This document shows, one piece after another, positions 55,996 to 64,000 of a stretch of DNA of 64,000 nucleotides (the first letter of the stretch is position 1; every line of letters starts with the position of its first letter). The position numbers and the translations under genes are program-made. Location: assembly GCA_964017065.1 (NCBI GenBank), contig OZ024786.1, forward strand, positions 14,582,940 through 14,646,939, given 5' to 3'. This stretch comes from Haliclona indistincta. Its lineage: Eukaryota; Porifera; Demospongiae; Haplosclerida; Chalinidae. The notes under the pieces were generated by a model. It ran no database searches and was not told the DNA's origin. It saw only the letters and a program-made list of their open reading frames with translations.

Positions 55996-57477
55996 ATGGA
56001 TGATCTGAAGTGTGGTATCTGTCTGGAGTTGTTCCAGGACCCGCGGAGTCTGCCCTGTCTACACACGTTCTGTCGAGAGTGTATACAGCGATCACTGAAC
56101 GAGGAGAACCACTCACTGAAGTGTGCCGTGTGCCGCGCTAAACACGACCTAAACGAGGGGGCAGGGCTACTGCCTGTGAACCAATATGCTCTACAAGAAC
56201 TACCACTCAAGAGACCACAGCAGCAACGAGAGGACAATGGTGGACCACACCAGCTAGTCGAGTGTAATTCGTGTGGGAAACAGGCCGGACCAGTGGTTGC
56301 TTGGTGTGAGGACTGTGATGGCGTCATTTGTCAATCTTGTTTGAGTCTGCACGAACAGCTTACAGCTTTCAAAGAGCATGTTGTACATCATATCAAGAAG
56401 GTTAAAAAGTGCGACGAAGAGGAAAGTTCTCGAGTAACAGAAAGTGTTAGACGAGCATCAGTGAAGTGCATGAGGCATGCTTGTCAGAAGCTGAAGTACT
56501 TGTGTAATGAATGTTCGGAACTTGTCTGTTCAGAGTGTATCATTGAAGCACACAAAAATCACAATTACAGCTCGGCGAAGGAGGCACGTCCTGTTCTGGA
56601 AACCAAGATGAAGGAGTTGGCTGGTTTAGTCACGGAAAAGAAACAAGAATTTAGTGAGTATTTGAAGAAGGCTAATGAAGCTGAAGGCAAGGCACTAGAG
56701 TATAGTGAGCTAATGAAGAGTGAAGTGAACAATGTGTTTGATGGTGTCGTAGCATCAGTAGAGGCACAGAGGAATGAAGCTCTCCAGAGTGTGTCACAAG
56801 AAGTGAAGGAGATCTGGTCACAGAAGGAGATGATGGAGGTCAGTCTGGCTCAACTAGGCAGCTTCACTAAATTTGCTGACCACACCCATAAGTGTGTGAC
56901 TGATACAAGCTACATAGCAATGGCAGCTCAAGGTGTTAAACTGATGCAACGACTGAAAGATATTCATGGAGATGAATATATTCTAAACCAGAAAAAGCTT
57001 GTTCTTGGATCAAAGCCTTTGCCACTCGAGAAAGTGTTTGCCTTAGGACAACCATCACTCGAATTTTCACCAAAATCAGGATCTAGCATTTCTGTCGAAT
57101 CGGGCAAATCGGGTGAGGTAACTATCACAGTTACACTAATGGTGGACAAGCTTCCTTCGAATTCACCATCAATACATGAAAAGTGCAAACTGGAAGTCAG
57201 CGAAGTCGAGGAAACAGGGACCTATAATATTCTTGGTTATGGGGGCTGTTCAAGTAATTATAAGCTGGCTGTGCAGCGTGTGATACCAGTTCAGGAACCA
57301 ATATCGTGGCAGGTTATTATTCAAATAGGCTCATCGGTTTCTAAACTTCAAGTCACATGTCAATCATTAGGAGACATCACAACTTCACGTAAGACAGCAA
57401 CCTATCAAGTAGTGAGGTTTGGCGTTATTACAATCATGCCGGATACCACTGTTGTTAGTCCTCGTACTAGATGGTGA
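55996..57477 (+). CDS. TRIM-type RING/B-box protein, C-terminal group B
   Basis: This intronless gene of 493 residues begins MDDLKCGICLELF and lacks the Ala-Glu-Leu-His of most copies. RING (C3HC4 with Ala in KCAVC), B-box 1, B-box 2 (Cys-Met-Arg-His) and coiled coil are complete. The C-terminal region has ITVTLMVDKLP, SWQVIIQI and a TSRKTATYQV strand, close to the gene at 15,779 but with insertions (SVESGKSGE; GGCSSNY). The upstream sequence ends TGAACCACGCCTAAAATGG, half of the palindrome. No break was seen. Confidence 0.92.
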   Translation: MDDLKCGICLELFQDPRSLPCLHTFCRECIQRSLNEENHSLKCAVCRAKHDLNEGAGLLPVNQYALQELPLKRPQQQREDNGGPHQLVECNSCGKQAGPVVAWCEDCDGVICQSCLSLHEQLTAFKEHVVHHIKKVKKCDEEESSRVTESVRRASVKCMRHACQKLKYLCNECSELVCSECIIEAHKNHNYSSAKEARPVLETKMKELAGLVTEKKQEFSEYLKKANEAEGKALEYSELMKSEVNNVFDGVVASVEAQRNEALQSVSQEVKEIWSQKEMMEVSLAQLGSFTKFADHTHKCVTDTSYIAMAAQGVKLMQRLKDIHGDEYILNQKKLVLGSKPLPLEKVFALGQPSLEFSPKSGSSISVESGKSGEVTITVTLMVDKLPSNSPSIHEKCKLEVSEVEETGTYNILGYGGCSSNYKLAVQRVIPVQEPISWQVIIQIGSSVSKLQVTCQSLGDITTSRKTATYQVVRFGVITIMPDTTVVSPRTRW

Positions 57478-58204
57478 ATCCTGTATGTTAAAGTAAAACT
57501 ATGCATAGAAAATAACAGTTACCACTATCATACTGCAGGAAAGGTTTGCTTTTTGTTTTCATTATAATAATGACACTAAGTCTGGTTAAGAATTGTATAC
57601 TAGCACATGATAATTATTTTTACCTAATGGCAAGAGCCCATGGTCAGCTTATTAATTTTGGCTATTAAGGATTTTCACTATCATTGTCCTTGTAGCAAAT
57701 GTTTGTCTTATGCACTGTTACTCTTTTGTAATCATACCATGCACTCATTACATCTTGGCTTCTATATAGCACATCACTTTATTCATTTATATTCGTTGTA
57801 TCACTCTCAGTTCTGGCTCATTCTGTAATTATGACTATGTACTGAAAAGCTTACTGAATAAAAATAAACATATATACAGCAACAATCAAAGTGCCGTTGG
57901 TAGCAAGCGAGCTACAGTACCAGTAATGTTTCCATATAAGTAAGTATGGGTGGAAACTTATTGAAACATACGTTGTGTCGACTTCTTACATGTCGACAAA
58001 ACGTATGGACAAATTATATACACAAAATAATGTTGTGTGGGTGTATCAAAGGTGTTTCCTGTGTGTATAAAACGCACTAAAGTGCCAAGTGGATTACGTC
58101 ATGCGGACTATTATTTTTTCTGTGATATTAACATTATTAGTGCTTGGAACCTGTTTATCCGGACACTCGAAAGCGGACACCTGCTTATACTGGACACCAA
58201 TCTA
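57478..58204 (+). other. 3' flank shared with the TRIM gene at 15,779
   Basis: The sequence is a copy of 17,249-18,040, AT-rich and non-coding. It supports duplication of gene and flank together. A TRIM group A scrap (AATCAAAGTGCCGTTGGTAG) lies at about 57,885. Confidence 0.6.
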
Positions 58205-58830
58205 CAGTCCCAAATCGCATGTGGATAAGGCTGAAGGCAAGGCTCTAGATTATAATAATTATAGTGAGCTTAATATGAAGAGTGAAGTGAACAATGTGTT
58301 TGATGGTATCGTATAGCATCAGTAGAGGTACAGAGGAATGAAGCTCTCCAGAGTGTGTCACAATTAAGGAGTGAAGGAGATGATGGAGGTCATGCAGTCT
58401 GCATGGCTCAACTATATAGACAGCTTCACAAGATTTGCTGACTACACATAATAAGTGTACTATACTGCTGAAAACTATCCAGCCATGGCAACCCAGGCTA
58501 TCATGTTGATGGAACGACTAAAGAATACTCAGACTACGAGACAAGAATATGAGACTAGCCTAAAGCAGACAGTATACACATTGGGTCAGGTTTTGTTAGA
58601 GACAATTCTCAGTTATCTCGTATGTTTTCAGTGGTCAATTTCGTTCAAGTTTACACCAGCTCCTGATTCTAAAATACCAGATCTGCAATGATTATAAACA
58701 TTAGGCATAAATACATGTACAGCAACAATCAGAGCATCATTGGTAGCAGATGAGCTATCAGTAATGTTTACACCGATGCCGATAGAGATGATTCTAAATT
58801 AATTTTACTGTTGACGCAACGTATATCGAC
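58205..58830 (+). pseudogene. Heavily decayed TRIM relic (coiled coil to C-terminus)
   Basis: It starts at the coiled coil and runs into the group A C-terminal region, with frame breaks about every 50-100 bases. Four-base insertions TTAA, TGCA, TGCA/CATG and TATA lie between 58,360 and 58,425, relative to the otherwise constant coiled-coil sequence of the family. Its counterpart at 18,040 is even shorter. Confidence 0.85.
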
Positions 58831-58907
58831 TAAGCAAACTCAAAATAATTACTGGGCAACATTACTATTAATAATTGGTAGAGCAGATTTATTTGAGAAA
58901 AAAAAGA

Positions 58908-58985
58908 ACGCTGTGTCTACAGTGCCGGTACCGGCAATTTAAGGTTAAAATTTTTGGATGCCGGTACCGGCACTGTAGACACAGC
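58908..58985. repeat. 78-bp perfect-arm hairpin
   Basis: The arms CGCTGTGTCTACAGTGCCGG... and inverse, including GGTACC, are about 28 bases each and identical, with a 22-base AT-rich loop. It lies 90 bases before the TRIM gene at 59,079 and is probably a tiny MITE. Confidence 0.75.
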
Positions 58986-59042
58986 GAAAAACGAAACATT
59001 AGCAGTCATGCAAGGTCGCCCATGCGAGCCCATGAGACTATT

Positions 59043-59066
59043 TGACCACTCCCATAAATGTGTGGT
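59043..59066. promoter_or_regulatory. Diverged palindrome before TRIM gene
   Basis: GACCACTCCCATAAATGTGTGGTC keeps the outer arms GACCAC/GTGGTC of the family palindrome with a changed centre. It ends 12 bases before the preferred ATG, and the alternative ATG at 59,058 lies inside it. Confidence 0.4.
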
Positions 59067-59078
59067 CGCAATACCGGG

Positions 59079-61244
59079 ATGGCACTGAATTGCGATCTGA
59101 AGTGTGGTATCTGTCTGGAGTTGTTCCAGGACCCGCGGAGTCTGCCCTGTTTACATACGTTCTGTCGTGAGTGTATACAGCGCTCACTGAACGAGGAGAA
59201 CCACTCACTGAAGTGTCCCGTGTGCCGCGCTGAACACGAGCTAAGCGAGAGGGCGGGGCTACTACCTGTGAACCAATATGCTCTACAAGAACTACCACTC
59301 AAGAGACTACAGCAGCAACGAGAGGACAATGGTGGACCACACCAGCTAGTCGAGTGTAAGTCGTGTGGGGAACAGGCCGGACCAGTGGTTGCTTGGTGTG
59401 AGGACTGTGATGGCGTTATCTGTCAACCTTGTGTGGGTCAGCATGAGAAGTTAACGGCATTGCGAGGGCATGTTCTACGTCAAATCAAAGGGTATAGGAT
59501 ATGCAAAAAGTCTTCAGTGAATAAATGTGACCCATCCGAGAAACGACTGTTGGTGAAATGCACAATGCATGTTGATCTTGAGCTAAAGTACTGGTGTACT
59601 TGCTGCTCTGAGCTGGTCTGTTCAGAATGTCTACTAGGCAGCCATAGAGACCATGAGTATAGCTTGGCTGGGAAAGCATGCCATAGTCTGAAATCCAAGA
59701 TGAAAGATTTGGCTGGTTCTGTTGAGAATAAGAAGAAAGAGTTTAATTGGTACTTGGAGAAGGCTAACGAAGCTGAAGGCAAGGCACTAGAGTATAGTGA
59801 GCTTATGAAGAGTGAAGTGAACAATGTGTTTGATGGTATCGTAGCATCAGTAGAGGCACAGAGGAATGAAGCTCTCCAGAGTGTGTCACAAGGAGTGAAA
59901 GAGATCTGGTCACAGAAGGAGTTGATGGAGGTCAGTCTGGCTCAACTAGACAGCTTCACCAGATTTGCTGATTATACCCACAAGTGCACGACTGACACAA
60001 GCTATGTAGCAATGGCATCTCAAGGTGTCAAGCTGATGGAGCAAGTGAAGAATACGCACGGAAATGAGGCTACTCTTAGTCAAAATATGATCTCGATTGT
60101 TCCCTTGATTAGTCCTTCGCATGTGCGGCTGAATGATATGTTCGTCTTAGGTCGGCTATCTCTTAATTTCTCACCTGCTCCATGCTCTACTATTAAATGC
60201 CCCCGCTCTGGCATTGAAGATATCGTTCTGATAGTGTCGTTTATGGTTGAAGGGCAATCGGTGTCTTCACAAATGTTGCGAGAAAGGTGCAATTTTCTTG
60301 TTTCAGGTTATATTGAGCCATACATAAATGTGCAGTATGAGCCTGTTGTTAATCAAGATAATAGCTCAAATGTTACTACTCATCTCGAAACAAAAAGACC
60401 ATCTGCAGTGGGTACTGCTCAACTGCTTTATCACCTCTCTGTTCATCCACAGCCCTTGATGAGACAATCATCAGCTAAACCTCATAGGCAAGACTTTCAA
60501 AGAGCTCCTCAGCTCATCAGCTCGGGTAGACAAACTGGTGCTCAACAGCTTAGTTGGTTAGAAAAGCAGATAAGACGTGTTGCAACTCAATCTCCAGCTG
60601 CTCAACCTCCTAGACAAGTCTTGCCATTAGCTACTCAAGCCGCCAATCGTTCTCCCACTCTTGCATATGCAGCCGCTGGACCCTCATCACGAGCTGTTGG
60701 AAGACGACCAGAGGCAGGATTATATAATTTAAAACGTGCTCACAAACAGAAATTGCAACAACTGTCAAAGTTTCAAAGCGATGAAGTTGTTAGAGCTGCA
60801 GGGTATTACCAAGCAGCACAAATCCAACGTTGTCCTCTTAAACCCAAACGTCAGCCTCCTAAATGCAAATCGCGTCAGCCTCTTAAACCCAAATGTCAGT
60901 CTTTGCAAACAGCAGGGCAAGGAATACTTGCTGTAAGACCGGCAGCTGAATCTGTTCCATTACAACCATTTGAGCGAGTGTCTTCTGACGACAGCTCCGA
61001 AGAACCTGATGGGAACATTGCATTGAAGCTGGTGTCTTGTGATGGAGGCATTGTACAAGAAGAGACAGCCAAGGAGGAAAATGCAGTTGGATGCTTTACT
61101 GAGTTGGTCGAGGAGTCAGATGAGCTATCGTGGATAATAACTATCAGCGTACCGTGTCTACCAGACTATCAAACACTTGTAGTGAGATACAAAATGACTG
61201 GAATCATTGCATCTGAAACTGCTGAAGTGACTCATAAATTTTAA
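59079..61244 (+). CDS. Long TRIM-type protein, group C with Gln/Pro-rich spacer
   Basis: This intronless gene has 721 residues. An in-frame ATG at 59,058 adds seven. The chosen start gives MALNCDLKCGIC. RING, B-box 1, B-box 2 (Cys-Thr-Met-His) and coiled coil are complete. The group C C-terminal region begins with IVPLISPSHVRLNDMFVLG and is interrupted by a spacer of about 220 residues (about 60,345-61,000) rich in Gln, Pro, Ala, Ser and Lys. It then closes with NIALKLVSCD, DELSWIITI and a VTHKF strand. It is the only full-length group C gene inside the window. The RING region has small synonymous differences from the rest (TTTACATACG), so it is less recently homogenised. Confidence 0.92.
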   Translation: MALNCDLKCGICLELFQDPRSLPCLHTFCRECIQRSLNEENHSLKCPVCRAEHELSERAGLLPVNQYALQELPLKRLQQQREDNGGPHQLVECKSCGEQAGPVVAWCEDCDGVICQPCVGQHEKLTALRGHVLRQIKGYRICKKSSVNKCDPSEKRLLVKCTMHVDLELKYWCTCCSELVCSECLLGSHRDHEYSLAGKACHSLKSKMKDLAGSVENKKKEFNWYLEKANEAEGKALEYSELMKSEVNNVFDGIVASVEAQRNEALQSVSQGVKEIWSQKELMEVSLAQLDSFTRFADYTHKCTTDTSYVAMASQGVKLMEQVKNTHGNEATLSQNMISIVPLISPSHVRLNDMFVLGRLSLNFSPAPCSTIKCPRSGIEDIVLIVSFMVEGQSVSSQMLRERCNFLVSGYIEPYINVQYEPVVNQDNSSNVTTHLETKRPSAVGTAQLLYHLSVHPQPLMRQSSAKPHRQDFQRAPQLISSGRQTGAQQLSWLEKQIRRVATQSPAAQPPRQVLPLATQAANRSPTLAYAAAGPSSRAVGRRPEAGLYNLKRAHKQKLQQLSKFQSDEVVRAAGYYQAAQIQRCPLKPKRQPPKCKSRQPLKPKCQSLQTAGQGILAVRPAAESVPLQPFERVSSDDSSEEPDGNIALKLVSCDGGIVQEETAKEENAVGCFTELVEESDELSWIITISVPCLPDYQTLVVRYKMTGIIASETAEVTHKF

Positions 61245-61254
61245 AAAGCGTATT

Positions 61255-61277
61255 ATGCCACGCGGTAGACGTGGCAT
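61255..61277. other. Short hairpin after TRIM stop
   Basis: ATGCCACG and CGTGGCAT enclose a GGTAGA-like loop, about 10 bases past the stop. A role in RNA processing is possible but unproven. Confidence 0.3.
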
Positions 61278-61461
61278 ATTTAGGGTTGGGCGGAAAACAA
61301 GATGGCGGCTACACTTAGGCTAAACGCAATAATTCACGTATATCTTGGCTGTTGACGACATCAGGGGTATTTTAACTACCTAGGGGCTATCCTAAGAGGT
61401 AAGCGTTTACAATGAGTCTACTAATAAAGACTATAAGGCCAGTTGCTATGGGCATGACAAG

Positions 61462-61614
61462 ATGGCGTCTCGCCTGGAGGCACTAAGTACGGCACTACCA
61501 TATCTTCGCCGTACGGGCGTTTCAAGCGAATCTAACGTTCTGAAGCTCCTTACACGATTTGTGCGATTACAAAGAGACCTTCAGAAGCAAAAGAAACCAG
61601 GTCTAAGGTGGTAA
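61462..61614 (+). CDS. Small open frame, 50 residues
   Basis: The frame MASRLEALSTALPYLRRTG... is basic and helical-looking and ends at TAA. A GT follows CTAAG at about 61,609, so it might also be a first exon. I recognise no family. It could be chance. Upstream words such as AAGATGGCGGC and AAGATGGCGTC look like animal translation starts. From 61,615 to 62,198 I see no supported gene. Confidence 0.25.
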   Translation: MASRLEALSTALPYLRRTGVSSESNVLKLLTRFVRLQRDLQKQKKPGLRW

Positions 61615-62198
61615 ACCAGAGTTCACGTGGTTGCCCGTTTGTTCATCTTCTTCTTTCTTTCTTTCTTTCTTCCTATTCTTCAGCGAGTCTAGCACAGTAG
61701 TGAGGGAACCAAACGCAACTAAACCTACACAGAAGCAACGCTACCTATGACCATCAGTGCACCTGATATCTATTTAGGCCTAAAACACTAGCAGAAGCGA
61801 GTATTTCCAGGAAAACAGCGATTTTTGGTCCATAACAGACTCCATTCCATCATTCTGTTTGAACTCCGTTACTAGGTTACGCCTACTCGCGCACGCCCGT
61901 GTATGAAATTATTCTAATACAAGCGCACCTTAGTACAAATTGCTTGAAACGCGAGTGTTGCGACTGAGGAGTGCTGCTGCCACTAGCAGTGTTCACAGCA
62001 GACAACGAGCAAATCTTCACTGTTACACTGGACATGTCTGTTCAGGCTTGTAAGAATGCTAGCTTAAGTTTAGCTAATGTTGCATGGTACGTGTTGCATG
62101 CAGTGCAGAGTCGATCGAGTGCAGTCTGCTGGAATAGTTCTCTTTACACTGTATTAGCAAAAGTGCCAACTAAGTCATTAATAAAAAAAGAAAAGAAA

Positions 62199-62490
62199 CA
62201 AGTAATAAAAACATTTTAACCAAAATGTAAGAGATTTAGGGTTGGTACATTTATTGAAAAAGTATGGAAACAAGATTTTCAAATGAAAGGAATTGTAACA
62301 ATAGCAGTGTAATGCTATACCTCTCTAAATTAACTGCTTTCGATAGTTGTGGTTAATTTAATAGGGAGGTATAGCATTACACTGCTATTGTTACAATTCC
62401 TTTCATTTGAAAATCTTGTTTCCATACTTTTTCAATAAATGTACCAACCCTAAATCTCTTACATTTTGTTTAAAATGTTTTTATTACTTG
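62199..62490. repeat. 292-bp nearly perfect hairpin
   Basis: Arms of about 138 bases are almost identical in inverse orientation, with single-base differences (ACATTTTAACC and ACATTTTAAAC), around a loop of about 14 bases. It starts CAAGTAATAAAAACATTTTA. The flanks show no clear target duplication. It ends about 85 bases before the TRIM gene at 62,576. It could be a foldback transposon or an inverted duplication. Transcribed, it would make long double-stranded RNA. Confidence 0.88.
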
Positions 62491-62575
62491 TTGTATAATG
62501 TTATGAGTTTGTACAAAATTTAATCTGACCGCAAAAATAAATCGCATCATGTGACGCCGGACTGACTCAGCATAA

Positions 62576-64000
62576 ATGGTTGATCTGAAGTGTGGTATCT
62601 GTCTGGAGTTGTTCCAGGACCCGCGGAGTCTGCCCTGTCTACACACGTTCTGTCGAGAGTGTATACAGTGCTCACTGAACGAGGAGAACCACTCACTCAA
62701 GTGTCCCGTGTGCCGCGCTAAACACGAGCTCAGCGAGGGGGCGGGGGTTCTGCCTGTGAACCAATATGCTTTACAAGAGCTGCCGCTCAAGAGACTACTG
62801 CAGCAACGAGAGGGCAATGGTGGACTACACCAGTTAGTCGAGTGTAGGTCGTGTGGAGAGCTGGCAGTAATGGTTGCCTGGTGCTATGAATGTGACGCTA
62901 TGATCTGTCCACTGTGTGAAGCATCGCACAAGAAATTTGCTTTTTTTCGAGAACACCACGTTGTAAAGAAACCAACAGAGGGAGAAACTATCGAGGTCGA
63001 TCCTAGAGCTTCTTCAGCAATAATGGCAATTCCTAAATGTCTGTTACACATTGACCAGAACTTGAAGCACTTTTGTGTTCCATGCTCTGAGTTAGTTTGT
63101 TCTGATTGCCTACTTGCTGGTAGTCATACAGGGCATGAGCACAGGTTGGTTGAAGAGGCACGCCATAGCTTGCAGACTGAGATGAAGGAATTGGATAGTT
63201 TAGTTAAGGAAAAGAATGAAGAATTTAGCAATTACCTAGAGAAGGTTAACGAAGCTGAAGGCAAGGCACTAGAGTATAGTGAGCTTATGAAGAGTGAAGT
63301 GAACAATGTGTTTGATGGTATCATAGCATCAGTAGAGGCACAGAGGAATGAAGCTCTCCAGAGTGTGTCACAAGGAGTGAAGGAGATCTGGTCACAGAAG
63401 GAGATGATGGAGGTCAGTCTGGCTCAACTAGACAGCTTCACTAGATTTGCTGATCACACCCACAAGTGCACAGCCGATGCAAGTTTTGTATCTATGGCAA
63501 CTCAGTGTTTCAAGTTAATGAGTCAAATCAAAAATGTTAAAGGCGACAAAACAGCTCTCAACCGAAATATGGTTGCTATTCTACCATTGTGTGGAAGTGT
63601 GGAAGATTCTCCTTTGCATGTAGATCTTGATAAGCTGTTTATCTTGGGTAGACCATCACTCTTTTTCTTACCCTCTCCCGAAACAGGAATTAGAAACGGA
63701 AGAAAGAAACCTATATCAGTGTCACTGATGGTGGGAGGGGAAATCATTTCTTCGAAATATCTTTGTGAAAATTGCAGTCTGAATGTATCAATGTACTGGT
63801 CTACCAAGCCTGTTGAAGAAATTGATGATGAGCCTAATAATGATGATGATGAAAATAATGATGAGGAATCTGAAAATGATGACGAAGAACCTATTCTTAC
63901 TACAAAGAACGATTCCGACTCAGAGTGCACCGATGAAGATGAATCTCTAATAGATGATACTGTTGCATTAAAGATTTTACCGTCAAGTTCTGAAGGTGGT
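62576..64000 (+). CDS. TRIM-type protein, group C-like, runs off window
   Basis: It is open for 475 residues from MVDLKCGICLELF to the window end. RING (C3HC4), B-box 1 (CYECDAMICPLC), B-box 2 (CLLHIDQ...CSDCLLAGSHTGHEH) and coiled coil are complete. The C-terminal region begins with MVAILPLCGSV and DKLFILGRPSLFF. It reaches a strongly acidic Asp/Glu/Asn spacer at about residues 413-455 and then TVALKIL, the resumption point of group C. Its B-boxes are the closest match to the truncated relics at 1, 35,986, 41,209 and 45,870, so this is their nearest intact relative here. Confidence 0.9.
   Translation, partial: MVDLKCGICLELFQDPRSLPCLHTFCRECIQCSLNEENHSLKCPVCRAKHELSEGAGVLPVNQYALQELPLKRLLQQREGNGGLHQLVECRSCGELAVMVAWCYECDAMICPLCEASHKKFAFFREHHVVKKPTEGETIEVDPRASSAIMAIPKCLLHIDQNLKHFCVPCSELVCSDCLLAGSHTGHEHRLVEEARHSLQTEMKELDSLVKEKNEEFSNYLEKVNEAEGKALEYSELMKSEVNNVFDGIIASVEAQRNEALQSVSQGVKEIWSQKEMMEVSLAQLDSFTRFADHTHKCTADASFVSMATQCFKLMSQIKNVKGDKTALNRNMVAILPLCGSVEDSPLHVDLDKLFILGRPSLFFLPSPETGIRNGRKKPISVSLMVGGEIISSKYLCENCSLNVSMYWSTKPVEEIDDEPNNDDDENNDEESENDDEEPILTTKNDSDSECTDEDESLIDDTVALKILPSSSEGG

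Noticed and set aside
1..64000. Possible CRISPR array in the repeat clusters (23,932; 24,362; 12,545)
   Set aside because: The repeats are contiguous without unique spacers and the DNA is from an animal nucleus.

Overview
The window reads as nuclear DNA of an early-branching animal, most likely a demosponge; this is inference. The signs are spliceosomal introns with GT/AG borders in the SEC11, integrase-like and transposase-like genes, a large local family of intronless RING/B-box/coiled-coil (TRIM-type) genes, and very many short non-autonomous transposons. There is no bacterial-style operon structure.

Layout. (a) 1-10,600 and 46,195-50,940 are two near-identical copies of one block: a TRIM 5'-half relic, the last four exons of a signal-peptidase subunit gene (SEC11), then a complete TRIM gene. 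The first copy is interrupted, exactly at an exon/intron border, by a 5.8 kb insertion (2,879-8,683). The insertion has terminal inverted repeats and two genes, a chromodomain protein and a DDE-like transposase of about 911 residues, and the second copy supplies the empty site. (b) 10,599-13,721 is a nested pile of mobile elements with readable target-site duplications. (c) 13,726-17,248 holds a decayed and an intact TRIM gene. (d) 17,250-24,930 is repeat-rich and poor in genes. (e) 24,986-30,898 holds a divergent pair: an integrase-fold gene (minus) and a RING-domain gene (plus). (f) 30,900-34,100 is sparse and repeat-bearing. (g) 34,113-50,940 is a tandem array of the chimeric unit TRIM / TRIM relic / SEC11 3' exons. 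(h) 50,947-53,875 is a second element cluster. (i) 53,879-64,000 holds further TRIM genes and relics, the last running off the window.

The TRIM genes share an almost invariant RING, two B-boxes and coiled coil. They divide into three groups by the C-terminal region, which probably forms a beta-sandwich used for recognition. In one group a hypervariable spacer interrupts that region. Genes that look intact in the window are at 8,924, 15,779, 49,267, 55,996, 59,079 and 62,576 (incomplete at the window edge). Those at 13,726, 34,113, 38,963, 44,259, 53,879 and 55,376 are broken. The pattern of a constant catalytic half, a varied sensor half, tandem amplification and many pseudogenes resembles rapidly evolving TRIM families used in immunity in other animals. 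No function is shown by the sequence itself.

Mobile elements with target duplications that suggest several superfamilies are present: TA (Tc1/mariner-like), TTAA (piggyBac-like), TAA (PIF/Harbinger-like), 8 bp with CAGTGGCG ends (hAT-like), 9 bp (possibly Mutator-like) and 7 bp. Many are confirmed inside the window because a paralogous empty site is present.
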